DNA of 64,000 nt from Calliopum simillimum. Its lineage: Eukaryota > Arthropoda > Insecta > Diptera > Lauxaniidae. Where the stretch lies: the NCBI GenBank assembly GCA_951812925.1, contig OX638371.1, positions 117,513,124 to 117,577,123 on the forward strand, read 5' to 3'. The notes beneath the pieces are model-generated. The model did not search any database. It was not told where the DNA came from and saw nothing but the letters and a program-made list of their open reading frames with translations. Shown here in pieces: positions 1-10,761 of this stretch (positions are counted from its first letter, which is position 1; each line of letters opens with the position of its first letter). Position numbers and translations under genes: made by a program.

Positions 1-304
1 CTGTTACTCTTTTACCCTTTTAGTCAAGCTGTTTTCTAGTGTAAAATAATCTTACACTTTTGCCTTTTTTTACTATTTCTATTTCTATAGAATCGTTTGA
101 ACTTGTTTATTATTGAGAGACAATTTAGAATGAGAGCAAATATTCATTTGAAAATTTTTTTTTATTTTTTGATTTCAGTTAAAACTATTTTGATAAAATA
201 TACGTGCAAAAGTATTGAGTATGCTCACAATTCAGAGTAACCGAGTGCAATTTTACCCTGTTACTCAGCTGTTACTCCAGATCGTGAATAACTCTATTGT
301 TTTT

Positions 305-1435
305 CATTGGAAAATCTAGATTTTGCTTTTAGATGAAAAATTTTTAGTGTTGAATGGAACATGGAAACAGAGCAATTTTTTATTTTTACTAAAGCGGGTG
401 ACGGCTATAAATGTTTTGACATTTGTAGTAACAAGCAAGGTTGTAGTAGTGAATCTTCAAATTATTTGACATTTGAATTTTTAAAAACAAACGCAGTTAT
501 TCGAAAAGAAGAAAACGATTCTTTGAACTTTTTAGCTGTGCTTTATTATATAAGCATATGTTTACTATACACAATATGACTCCCAAAATGTGAAATATGT
601 AAACCTCCTTGAAAGGTAATGTCTTGAACATATACTTATATTTCTGGGCTAACATACGATGAACTCGCGAAGCATTGACCTTTGTTTCATGCGCAGCACT
701 TGCGGCCTTGTAAGCCGCATCCGTTGTATTATCAAAGTCGACTTAGCACAACTCAATTGGCGAAGCAGCATTCAACAAGATTTTTGGCTGCCTCCAAAGT
801 TGTGTGTTTTCAGCTAGTTCTTGTTGAGTGCCATTCGCAGCATCTTCCAAATTTCCCATATTAGAGTGAAGACCGCACATGCAGATACTTGAGTCAAGTA
901 AGCATTTCGCAGACTTTTTAAAAAATCAAAAATATTTTCTGATGGCCAAATGATGCTGCCACTTTGACATTTGTCCTACATGCTTGTAATACTGCCATAC
1001 CTAAATTGGAGCGTCAGGCGTTGCGTTATTTAACGTTACACATACCGAAATAAAGAGCGTTGCGTTGAAGTCATTTGTTTGTCAAAATCATATTGTTGTT
1101 TCTTTTTTTACTTTTCTGCAGCTTACTTCACTCCATAACGCTTTGTCAAAATTGGAAATTCGAATAGCTCAGCGTTGAGCGTTGGCAATTTCGGTATGCG
1201 CCATACAAATTGTATGTACATGAGAAATTTTTGACAGTAAAATAACGCTGACGCTCCAATTTAGGTATGGCAGATAGTGTGAGTTCTAGCAAATGAAATC
1301 TGAAAAAAAAAATCTAGATTTGAAAAAATTGATCTGAGATCAAAAAATTTTGCTCTAGATTTCCCAATGGTATGCAAATTGTAATAGATTTTGATCTAGA
1401 TCAAAAAAAGATTGCTCTTTTTTGCCCAATGGAAA
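305..1435. repeat. TIR element, family A, copy 1
   Basis: The left end reads cattggaaaatctagatttt. The right part (about 1310-1435) contains its inverse, ending in ctagatttcccaatgg. The same end sequences recur at about 36263-36310 and 37015-37065, including the flank caatggaaaacgacataagt, so this is a family with at least two copies in the window. No transposase is visible. A separate MITE (992-1273) is nested inside. Borders are approximate. Confidence 0.5.
992..1273. mobile_element. MITE with near-perfect 26-bp terminal inverted repeats
   Basis: The left end, ctgccatacctaaattggag and onward, is repeated inverted at the right end (ctccaatttaggtatggcag), with about 26 bp matching. Both ends are flanked by ATA, a possible 3-bp target duplication. 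The interior repeats AGCGTTG motifs and has a further inverted pair around cataccgaaa / tttcggtatg. There is no ORF, so it is non-autonomous. It sits inside family A copy 1. Confidence 0.75.
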
Positions 1436-2807
1436 ACGACATAAGTACTATACTGAAAGCGTTTTTCAAGATAACAAGTCAAATTTCACTCAGACACTAA
1501 AAACAGTAAGTGCAAGCCCTGACCAAAAACTGGGCGAACTCGGACAAGAGGGCGTGGCTTACGAGCAAAATTCACGTAATTCTGTAGTGCAAGCGTTGAG
1601 GAAATGAAACCAAATTTCGCACAGATGCTTGGAATTGTTAGTCAAAGATCTGAGCAAAAACTAAGTTATTTTGGTCGAGAGGGCTTGGCACCTCCCATAC
1701 AATCAAAGTTTTCATATTATTGCAGTGTAGGGTATATAATTTTTGACCAGGCCAAGGGTAGCACTCTTACTAGTGTTTTTTTTTTTTTTTCTCCCTTCAT
1801 AATTATCATTGATATTGTGATATTGTTAAAAATATAAATAATTCCATAGTTACCAGCTCCAGAAGGTTTGCCTGTTTTATGCATTTATTGACTTTACTAT
1901 ATGAATTCCGGGTGAAAATCTACACTCCATTTCGCATGAAGAAAAACAAACAAAAAAATGACAAATCCAAACGAAAATTAATTTTACAATAGGGTTAATT
2001 TATATTCATAGCATTTTTGAGATAATTTTTAGGATGTTTGGAATGTCGTGAGTACGCTTACAAATGGAGGTCAAAAAACAAGATAAGTATAAAGAGTGGT
2101 TGGGGTTCGGTAGAACACCGGAAAATGTAAGATCCCTGGAACTATTCTGAACAACTTTTCTTAGGTCCATTTTTCGAAATTCGCAAAACTGACGAAGATA
2201 TAGTCATCGGAAAATCGGTATATAGCTTTATGATGACTGGTATAAGTTCCGCTTCATGGATTTTAAAAATATTGTTGTCATATGAAAGGTATTTAATTGG
2301 CTACAAAATTGGTATGCAAAAGTTTTAAATCCGAGTCATGGTTTTCGAGATATAGCAAATTTTCAAAATTTTTTACCAGTGTGCTTTTTTTAAAAACTAT
2401 TATTAATACATAGTTTTAGTAACAAATTATGAAAGCTCAATTTATTTCCTTTGTACCTGATTTCCTTCATTATCATATTTTTTATAGGAAAACAAAAAAA
2501 ACAAATCAAAGAAGTTACCAAAACATTGTAATAGCACCGAAAACATTACAATTGCATGAAAATTTCTTTGGTTTACTTTTTTCCTATAAATACAATTCTT
2601 GTACATTTCGTTGCCCTAATGCGGAACTAGTCTGAGTCCAAAATTTTAAAAATTCCCGTTTTTAAACAGTTTTCTTTCTGAGCAATAATTGTTCATCGAT
2701 TTAGAAAGTGTATGAGTTCTAAAAACTGTCGAATACTCTCCTAAAAAAATTTTGATTTTGTGACTTAGTAAAGTTCTGCACTAGAGTGACGATTTGATTA
2801 ATACTAT

Positions 2808-3217
2808 TAATAGCTTTGTTTGACGAATTTAGATCAGAGTAGAGTAGAGTAGAGTAGAGTAGTGTAGAGCAGAAATTTAAAAAAGCACAAAATAAGCAAC
2901 TTTGAGTAAATCAGCAAAAATTTAGAAATATTTACATTTTTTCACGTTAAAATTAAAAAATAAATAAAAAAATTTACGTAAAATTTTAAAAATATTTATT
3001 TTGTTTTGATTTTTCTTATGAAAGTTTGCTGCTCGAACCTGCTCTACATAAAATTCTAGAGCAGAAAAAAGCAAACAGAGTAGTTTAGAGCAGACTCATC
3101 GAACACTTTTCAGAGTAGAATACATCAAGCTAGAGCAGAAAAAAGTTTCATCGGACACTTTTGACTGCTCTAACTTGCTCTAGAGTACTCTAGAGCAATC
3201 ATCAAACAAAGCTATTA
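2808..3217. mobile_element. MITE with TIR TAATAGCTTTGTTTGA
   Basis: The left end (2808-2825) and right end (about 3200-3217) are inverted copies of taatagctttgtttga. The interior has an AGAGT tandem run (about 2834-2866) and many 'tctagagcag' motifs in both orientations. It ends six bases from the stop codon of the chitinase-like gene. A related TIR (aatagctttgttcg) occurs at 17929 and near 26890, so this may be a wider family. Confidence 0.65.
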
Positions 3218-3223
3218 TTAAAT

Positions 3224-5096
3224 TTATTTTTTTCGTATGTCGAACAAATACTGCAATGCTAGAACCATTGCTTCATTCACTATGCGTAAAAGTGGATAAC
3301 TAGAATTTGAATGCTTCAACACAGGAAGATGTACTCCAACTTCATTATCAAATATAAAATCTGCATATGTGTCGTTTGGTTGTACACATGACCCCATGAA
3401 ATCATCAGTATCCACAGACCAAATCATAACACCTGCCAATTGTTTGTTCATCGCAAATTTAACTTTATTGGCAATCGAACGTGAGCTATCAAAAGCTATA
3501 ACTCTGACCAATCCATTCGAGCGTGTAGAACGTGCAAGCGTTTGTGAAGAATTCACATCCCAACTGATGGTCCAAGCAGAAATTTTGTTATATATTTCAA
3601 GACAAATTTCATTGTAGCCTAGAAAACCATTTTCTGCAGTAAAGGGACCTTGAAAAGTCATGCCATCTGTATCATCGCCAATTTTGCCATCCAATGATGT
3701 TTTAAAAGTTCTACCATAGAATGGTAGGCCAAGCACTAGCTTTGAGGATGGCGCACCGAGTGCAATGAGATATTCGATGGTGAATTTCTGAAAGGAAAAA
3801 AAAAAAAAAATGTGTGCTATAGTTTTATGCAAAGAATTGCAAACATTTATATTCAACGGCGGTTCTTCAAAATTTAAGTTGCTTTTTTCCCGATTTTAAA
3901 TTTTTGGTAAATTCTTGTGGATATGATTCCCACACATCCTCATTCACTAAAAGATTTGTGATTTTAAGAGCAAAAAATTTCATTAAATATCTCGGTTTTA
4001 TATTTAAATAATTTTTATGTTTTATATCAAATATATCAAATAAGGTACTGGGACAAAGATGAGGCAACGCGCACTGGGCAATAGCTAGTTAGCAATAAAA
4101 ACTTTTTCAAACGAATCAGCTAAAAGTTTCTATTATTCAATATTTCATCTTTAAAATAATTTTTTGTCAAGAAGCCCAAACAATACAACCTAAAAGGTTT
4201 TTTTCGTCTTCTATAAAAAAGTGCATTTTGTAACATATGGGGTTTCAGAATACGCCGATTCAATAACATATACATATCTACGAGTTTTTTTACAATACGA
4301 GATCTGTGTGTGCTTTGCTCGAACAAAACGAGCGTAAATCTTTTTAAAATACCTACCACATTCATAACATCAAATACATTTTCGCCCATTAGTGGTGCAT
4401 TATAGCCAATTTTATTATCCCAGTGACCATGATAATCGTAGCACATTACATGAAAAAAATCCAAGTATTGCGATAACTGTGGGACATCATATGCTTGGTC
4501 GATTGCATATTTTACCGAACCAATCGAGACTGTTAAAATCAAATTATATTGACTAAATTCCTCACGTAACTCTTTTGTCAATAATACAAAGTTTTCACGA
4601 TCACTTGGCGCACCTCCACGTTGAGTTGGATATTTCCAATGCAGATCCAAACCATCAAAATTATATTTACGCAAAAAGTTTAAAGTCTGCTTTATAAATT
4701 TTTGCCGCAGATAAGCATCGGCGATAAGTAAAGAGTAGTTTACGGAACCCTCATTCCAACCACCAATTGCCAAACTAACTTTAAGGTGGGGATAAGTTCG
4801 TTTAAGACCTGTTAGCCGTACATAACCACCTTTACCATAATCATCTTTAAGATCCTGCCAAGGATCTGAAAAAAAGAAATAGATCTACAGATTAATTGCC
4901 TTTGAATATACTTATAAAGTTTTCTATTTACCTAATGACTTAATTGCTGCTAGTGTTAAATTAAGATCAGCAAATGCGTGTACGGCATGTGTACACAAGT
5001 TTGGATCAAATTTTTCTATGGCATATGCACCATTTCCTGGTCGATAAACGGACCAGGTTGATATATAACAAACAACGATTTTATCATCAGTCGTAC
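3224..5096 (-). CDS. GH18 chitinase-like protein, partial, catalytic site mutated
   Basis: This is the 3' part of a glycoside hydrolase 18 gene, read as complement(join(3224..3787, 4357..4865, 4932..5096)), with clean GT/AG borders and matching phases: about 412 residues. Visible family landmarks are an early YISTWSVYRPG strand, the SLAIGGWNEGS motif, MCYDYHGHWDNKIGYNAPL, and a late GVMIWSVDTDDF. Active chitinases carry DGLDLDWEYP, with Glu as proton donor. Here it reads DGLDLHWKYP, so the Glu is Lys and a supporting Asp is His; hydrolysis is very unlikely. The protein may bind chitin or glycans, like other catalytically dead GH18 proteins. The first exon with the signal peptide was not found: the intact Fanzor lies immediately upstream on the other strand, so the exon is either further away or lost. 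Resemblance to the Cht2 type is from memory only. The gene could be a decaying pseudogene, although no stop codon or frameshift is seen in the three exons. Confidence 0.8.
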
Positions 5097-5210
5097 CTTA
5101 TTGAAAGTTAGTATATGAATATTAAATTTTTAATCATTTTTATAAGCTTTCAGACCCATAAACCCCAAATTACAATAGTGTATTTAGACTTTTTTTCCGT
5201 GAGCGTAGAC

Positions 5211-5218
5211 TATAAAAG
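5211..5218 (+). promoter_or_regulatory. TATA box upstream of the intact Fanzor
   Basis: TATAAAAG lies 167 bases before the Fanzor start codon. A start site about 30 bp downstream (around 5241) would give a leader of roughly 140 nt. This is sequence evidence only. The same TATAAAAG is found upstream of the second Fanzor copy at 8227. Confidence 0.5.
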
Positions 5219-5384
5219 CGGTTCATTTTTGTTGAAGTTAAACTTTGTAAACCAAAAAGTAACTCTACAATTTTATACTTGAGAATTTGAATTTAAGTTT
5301 TCCTTGATGTAGAAAAATATTTTTCATTCGTTTTAATAAATCAATCACAATAATTTTCATTTCATTGTCACACTTGGCACTGTG

Positions 5385-7191
5385 ATGCCGAAACGAAAGG
5401 AACCCTGCAACAATAACAACAAAGAGCAAGTGCAAAATTTTGTCATCAAGAAGGCACTCTATTCAACATGTAAAAATGTGGACGTATTCAATAAGATTCA
5501 ACGCGATGTTGCCGAAATGTCAGCGCTCTTTGTCGAAGTTTCAAGGTGAAATTGATTTTATTTTTGTGTTGTCGAAATGTTGTCGCAATGGCATTTATTG
5601 ATTTTACTGTACATACATTTGTAGGTACATTCATTTTACTTTGATGAAAAAATGGACTGTTGGTGACTTTTCTGAAATCAAATTTGCCGATTACTACTAT
5701 CATCTCATGCAAAAAAAGAAGCCCAAATACGTTGTAGACGCTACATATGCATCATTGAGGCAACATTTGCCACTCTACGACAGCTCATATAGATCGAATC
5801 TCTTCATAGATTCCGCTAACCAGTACAGTACACTATTTCACAACAACATATGGATGCACGCGTATTCAAGGCTGCGTAGATTTTTCAGCAAATTCACACA
5901 AGACCACTCAAAAATATACAATACTCTTCGTTATTTATTCAGCGAGGACAACGAGTTGGACCAAAAGTCACGAGATCCCGATTTGGATTTGCTGCTTCAC
6001 ATGACCGAGGAATTGCAATGGCGTGGCGAAAAATTTGCAAAGTTGCAAAATAAAAAAAATTACTGGGCTTCGATAAAAATATTTTTCAATCTCCAACGCT
6101 TCAACGAGCGCAACAATTACAAAAACTTTTCAATGATACCCATTTTCAAACACGGCGCACACCATATTCGCTATGATTCTTTTGCTTATTTCAATTTACT
6201 TTGTTCTTTAAAATTATTCAAGGGCGCATGGAAGGATTTCAACCGTGAGGAATATTGGTGTAAATACTTTAAACTACCGAAAAGCCAATTTGCTTTTTCA
6301 CTGCAGACCGATGGTGTATCAGTTTCATTCCTGATGCAAAAGCCCAATTCTAAAACAATGGTAAAGACAAAGTGTGTGTTAAAGAAAAAGAAGGAAAAAA
6401 ACAAAATGACAAGTTGCAAACAAACGGATTATTTTTCAGCGACAAAATTGGAGAAAATTAGATGCACCAAATATATAAACAAAATTGGTCTAGATCCGGG
6501 GCTTCGGTTGCTCTACGGTGGTGTGCGTAATGGGAAACCGATAAAATTGAAAAGTTCGACATATCATCACATGAGCGGGTTTTATTCACGTAAATACAAA
6601 CTTTCAAAAATTACTTCAAAATGTCCGCCAAATACAAAATTTTCTTCCAATTCAATCAACGATCTTGACGAATATATTCGGTACGAGTTGGAAATTTTTC
6701 AAGAGAAACAAAAAATTTTTAGTCAACGAAAAGTCACGCGATTAAAATTACAAAAGTTCATACAAGTTGAAAAAACCTGTCAGCGGTTAACAAATGAACT
6801 TGCGGGAGATGTAGCAGAACAAACTTTAATTTGCATTGGGTCTACGGAAATATCATCAAATTCACCAATTCGCGGTTACATACGAACACCACATCGTAAA
6901 TTCATACAAGCACTAAAAGAGCGAAGAAATGTCGATATCATATTCATCAATGAATTCAGGACAACAAAGTTGTGCGCAAATTGCAAATCACCCGAAAATA
7001 AAACATCTCAGTCCCCACACAGGTATCAATTTTGTCCAAATTGCAATACTTGTTGGAACCGAGATGTTAATGCCGGTGTAAATATATTGTACCTGGGCGA
7101 CTGCATAATTAGTGGGACACAAAAACACGAAAATTTCCAAAAATACAAAAGTAACACTATTGCTCCTACCGAGGAAAATGTGTCTACTTGA
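5385..7191 (+). CDS. Fanzor (eukaryotic TnpB-like RNA-guided endonuclease), apparently intact
   Basis: Spliced as join(5385..5545, 5625..7191), this gives 575 residues. The 79-bp intron has GT/AG ends and phase 2, and the broken second copy has its intron at the same place and phase. The N-terminal half is lysine- and aromatic-rich with no named domain visible. The C-terminal half has the split RuvC nuclease fold and zinc finger of TnpB/Fanzor proteins. RuvC-I is KIGLDPG (Asp about 344). The segment GSTEISSNSPIRGYIRTP (Glu about 462) is followed by INEFRTTKLC (Glu about 497, the position expected for the rearranged Fanzor catalytic Glu). The zinc ribbon is Cys 504/507 and 524/527, and RuvC-III is NRDVNAGVNI (Asp about 534). 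Fanzor proteins are known to cut DNA guided by an omega RNA encoded beside the gene. All catalytic and zinc residues are present with no stop codon. I found no transposase or flanking TIRs. Biochemical activity is inferred. Confidence 0.9.
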
Positions 7192-7224
7192 CCGTTTCTC
7201 TTTTTGATCAAAAGGAAAAATGGT

Positions 7225-7275
7225 TTAACTCTGCTCGGATTCAGATAACACAACTGTGTATGACGGGTCTGAAAG
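7225..7275 (+). ncRNA. Candidate omega-RNA scaffold hairpin 3' of Fanzor copy 1
   Basis: Just after the stop codon a stretch can fold into two stems: an outer TTCAGA (7240-7245) with TCTGAA (7268-7273), and an inner ACAC/GTGT hairpin, with a GGG before the closing strand. The same structure, with different loop bases, occurs 3' of the second Fanzor copy (10554-10587), together with the shared lead-in aatggtttaactctg. In known TnpB/Fanzor (OMEGA) loci the guide RNA scaffold is encoded at this position. Function is inferred; it could also be a 3' UTR element. Confidence 0.5.
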
Positions 7276-7285
7276 GGTTATAAGC

Positions 7286-8104
7286 TTATAAGCTTCTTTA
7301 ATTAAAAAACTTTTCAACTTTGTTCCGAAACTTTACCTTTTACTATTAATATCATGAAAGTAAACAAAACAGTAAGCTCAAGGAAATTTCTCCATAATAT
7401 AAGTTTTTTTAAAATAATCATCTGGAAAAAAAATATGTATATATAAAATGTGTGGAGCCTCCAATATAAAGATTCTTAAAAAAATTTTAAGTCTGAAACC
7501 TAGTGACTTAAAAAAAAAAATAATAAATATAACAAAATCTAAACGATTTATAAGAAAACAAATTTGCAATCGTAAACAGATTACTTTATAAGGTTATTCG
7601 AATTTATTTATTTTGGGTTAGCTCATTGACTATCTCGTATGCGACCGGTATCTAAGGTGCTTTCCTATTTCCAATATTATTCATTTATTTATTTAAAATT
7701 ACAATAAATGCCATGTATAAAAACAGCCCACAAATAACCAGTTGGATTCGTAGTAGTGGAACAGAGAAGGCTCACGAACCACCCAAGTGCTAAAAAAAAG
7801 CTATACAATGCAACCACTATCTCGACGAAAAGCGCTGGGCTTTTTGCCGGTAAGATTATGTATGAATTATGGAAATTTTTTTCTTAAATTTTTTAAAAAT
7901 TTATCTAAATCTTCAAAGGTAAAATTCAGTCTTAAGTTACTTTAATATTTGCTAGCATTTACGAAAATCCGGATGATCCACAAACATTTCAATAATTTTT
8001 GATGTAATTTTTTTATCTACTTAAAATATATTTCATTTCTTGTTCCTCATTCATCATATCATTTCATCCATTTCATAAAAAAACCGGGTAATATTTTAAT
8101 CACT
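7286..8104. other. Spacer between Fanzor copies; possible orphan first exon
   Basis: Mostly AT-rich, without an evident gene. At 7711 there is a tataaaaa box, followed by an ATG at about 7808 (MQPLSRRKALGFLP) and a good donor-like gtaaga near 7850. No following exon was recognised, so this is only a possible orphan first exon. Confidence 0.3.
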
Positions 8105-8260
8105 TGAAAAACTTCACGAAAATAAGCGACAGTTCGTCAATAAAACCAGTGACGTCACGATAGTACTTGACAGTTCGAGATGTTGCCAGATGTTTCGCAA
8201 ATGCAATTCTAGAATATTCATATGGGTATAAAAGGAGCTGTTCATGACAGTTGAACACAG
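8105..8260 (+). promoter_or_regulatory. Heat-shock-like promoter upstream of Fanzor copy 2
   Basis: The sequence shows TTCTAGAATATTC (8207-8219), an exact match to the heat-shock element rule TTCnnGAAnnTTC. Partial TTC/GAA units lie upstream (ttcacgaa near 8116, ttcgaga near 8174). A TATA box, TATAAAAG, lies at 8227-8234. Downstream comes an A-rich leader of about 280 nt without early long ORFs, up to the Fanzor copy 2 start codon at 8538. HSE, TATA and a long A-rich leader are typical of fly Hsp70-class genes. It could instead be a promoter from a lost retroelement LTR. Confidence 0.5.
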
Positions 8261-8537
8261 TTGATTTTAAGCAACAAAGCTAAAAGGTTGTACACACAGT
8301 GCCAGTGAAAGTAAATAAAGTGCTAATTGAAATATAAGATTTTGAATGTAAATAAACAGTAAAACAAACAATTGTACCGTGTTATAATAAACGTTTGTGA
8401 TTTAAATAAACCATTTTATAATTAAATAAAGTGTGTGTTTTTGATTGCTACACAATCCAGTGATCGAACTCAGAAAACTATAAGTGATTGAAATCATCGT
8501 CATAGAGACAGGAAATTTCGTAAGAATTGAAATTTCA

Positions 8538-9613
8538 ATGGCGAAAAGACTAAGTGATTTTAACAATAGTAGTAAACAACATACAGAATTTGTAATAAAA
8601 AAGCTCTATTTTCAGCATGCAAGAAGGAAGAAATTTACCATAAAATTCAACAAGACGTTGACGAAATGTCGGCACTCTTTGTAGAAGTTTCTAGGTTATT
8701 ATAATATTTCTTTTAATATACAATTCAAGAGTTACAATGTCATTATTTTTCTACACACACACACACACAGATATATACATTTTGTTCTAATGAGAAAATG
8801 GAAAGCTGGAGATTTTGACGAAATAAAATTTGCCGATTATTATTATCATTTGATGGTAAAGAAAAAATCAAAGTACATTATCGACGAGGACTATGCTAAT
8901 ATTCTTTACAGGCTGACGGTATAGCTGTATCGTTTCTAATGCGAAAACCAATTGTAAAGTTAAACACTGCAAAGAATTCTGTAAAACGAAAAAGAACTTC
9001 AGCAATTCGTGGCGAAAACAAAGAAATTGAATACTATACAAATGTCATTTTGGAGAAAATATGCTCAACAGAATATGCCAACAAAATTGGTCTTGATCCG
9101 GGATTACGTTTGATATATGGTGGAGTTTGTAATGGAAAGCCAATTAAAATGAAAAATTCTACGTATCATCATATGAGCGGATTCTATTCGCGCAAATGTA
9201 AATTAAAAAGATTCACTTCAACAATGTGCCCAGAAAATACAAATTGAGGATGATTTTCAGTCAACGTAAAGTAACCAGATTAAAATTACAAAAATACATT
9301 TGTGTAGAGAAGACTTGTCATAAGCTGGCTAAAGAACTTGTTGGACCTGGTAATAATGGATCGACTCTAATTTGTATCGGTTCAAGTGAAATCTCATCAG
9401 GGTCACCAGTACGCGGCTATATACGGACACCACATCGGAAATTTGTACGGGCATTGCGAGAACATAAAAATGTCGACGTTATGTTAGTTAATGAATATAG
9501 AACCACTAAGCTATGTGTAAGTTGTTATTTTGAAAATAAAACATCACGATCACCACACAGGTATCAATTTTGTCCAAATTGCAATACTTGTTAAAATCGT
9601 GATGTTAATGGTG

Positions 9614-9616
<3 letters not shown>
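8538..9616 (+). pseudogene. Fanzor copy 2, broken
   Basis: Colinear with the intact copy. Exon 1 is 8538-8694, with the same phase-2 intron, and exon 2 starts at 8771 (YIHF then LM-KKW/RKW-type match). It is damaged in several ways. One A is missing in an A-run after about residue 20, shifting the frame. About 0.5 kb encoding the N-terminal middle region is deleted near 8910. A second deletion of about 70 bp near 9243 removes the segment before IFSQRKVTRLK. A stop codon (TAA) replaces the Trp codon just before NRDVNG at 9592. The RuvC-I GLDPG, the VNEYRTTKLC segment and the zinc cysteines are still readable. The 3' end is separated by a retrotransposon insertion and continues at 10398. Confidence 0.88.
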
Positions 9617-9649
<33 letters not shown>

Positions 9650-10397
9650 GTCTTATTAATTCATGTACAAAGTTATAAATAATTAAAAATAATTTAACTA
9701 ATATAAATAATTATTAAATGACTAGTTCAACCAAAAGGTCTAAGGAACTAAAAGAGACCGACAACTTAAAAGCTAGAAGTGATTTTTGAAATCATTAAAA
9801 TGGAACAATTCAAGGAAAAGAAAATATAACCCTTAACAATTCATTGACATAACTAGGAACTTAAGCGAAATTGAAAATTTACAAATTTATACAATTTTAC
9901 AGGTTAAGTAGAAAAATACAAAATTTACAATATAGCTAGCAGCGTAGTTCTATTTAAGAGGAATTCTTTTAACTTCTTTTTGAATAACTCCATATTCGAC
10001 AGGTTCTTGATCGAACTGTTCAACTCATTATACCACCTAAGTCCATTGTGCGATATACTCTGCGACGACATAGCATTTACTGCTCGAGAAATGACCAGAA
10101 CATTTCTATGCCTTGTATCATGCGAGTGTTGAAGCGTCAAAATCTGAACATTATTAGGACTTAGATTATTTTGGACTTTATGAACGTGCCATAACAACTG
10201 TAACCTATGAATGTATGAATGGCCTTAACAGGCAAAATACGATAATTGGAGTAAAGATCAACTGAATGATATCGAGAATGCAGATTGAAAACATTTTTTA
10301 ACATTTTATTTTGCATTACTTGAACACTATTAGAGTTCGAGAAAGCAGCCCAGATACCGGTGGCATAAGAGATATGGCAGTGAGCAATCCCAAAGTA
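9617..10397 (-). mobile_element. 5'-truncated non-LTR retrotransposon inserted in Fanzor copy 2
   Basis: On the minus strand, two overlapping frames (about 10370-10161 and 10197-9925) encode the C-terminal part of a LINE reverse transcriptase polyprotein, including SYATGIWAAF, VQVMQNKMLKNV and a final FKKKLKEFLL. A frameshift lies near 10190. The minus-strand 3' end abuts an (AT)n run at about 9616-9648, consistent with a simple-repeat tail. The palm domain is absent, so the copy is dead. It interrupts the Fanzor codons for NILYLG, which resume at about 10398 (aatatattgtacttgg). Confidence 0.75.
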
Positions 10398-10600
10398 AAT
10401 CAATATATTGTACTTGGGCCAATGTATTATTGCCGGTATCAAAAAAAATAAAAATTTTTGTAAAAGTACTACTATTTCTGGTATAGCGAAAAATGTATGT
10501 ACTGTATGACCGATTTTATTGTAATAAATAAAAAATGGTTTAACTCTGGAAAATTCAGATAACACAATCGTGTAGTCTGGGTCTGAAAGTTAATAGCTCT
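10398..10600 (+). pseudogene. 3' end of Fanzor copy 2 with conserved hairpin
   Basis: From aatatattgtacttggg the sequence again parallels the 3' end of the intact Fanzor: degenerate C-terminal codons, then the noncoding block aatggtttaactctgg...attcagataacacaa. The hairpin TTCAGA (10554-10559) / TCTGAA (10582-10587), with its inner ACAC/GTGT stem, is kept although the protein part is ruined. Similarity fades at about 10590, which may mark the original element or transcript end. Confidence 0.7.
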
Positions 10601-10761
10601 TATGATAAAATGATCGCAATGATGCCAAACAAATTCGAATTCATCAAATAAATTTTTATAATTTGATGCTCTGTCCACCCCAATTTGTTACGCAGCTGTC
10701 ATTCACTTCGTTACAAATTATTTCATTTGTTTTCACATAATTAACTTGATTTGGAATTGCA

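Larger units (their letters stand above)
1..2807. other. Intergenic, repeat-rich, no gene seen
   Basis: I see no coding gene here. The stretch holds a TIR element (about 305-1435), a MITE inside it (992-1273), and two diverged tandem segments at about 1475-1590 and 1605-1700 that share a FTQTLKTVSASPDQKLGELG-like translation but lack gene structure. A dispersed repeat at about 2160-2360 has the wording 'gtcatatgaaaggtattt' and 'gagtcatggttttcgagata'; related copies occur near 11318-11545, 31650-31990, 32330-32610 and 39010-39080. Short open frames here are probably chance. Confidence 0.6.

Noticed and set aside
5546..7191. Bacterial contamination as the source of the TnpB-like gene
   Set aside because: It has a spliceosomal intron at a position conserved between two diverged copies, eukaryotic promoter features, and a flank of fly genes.
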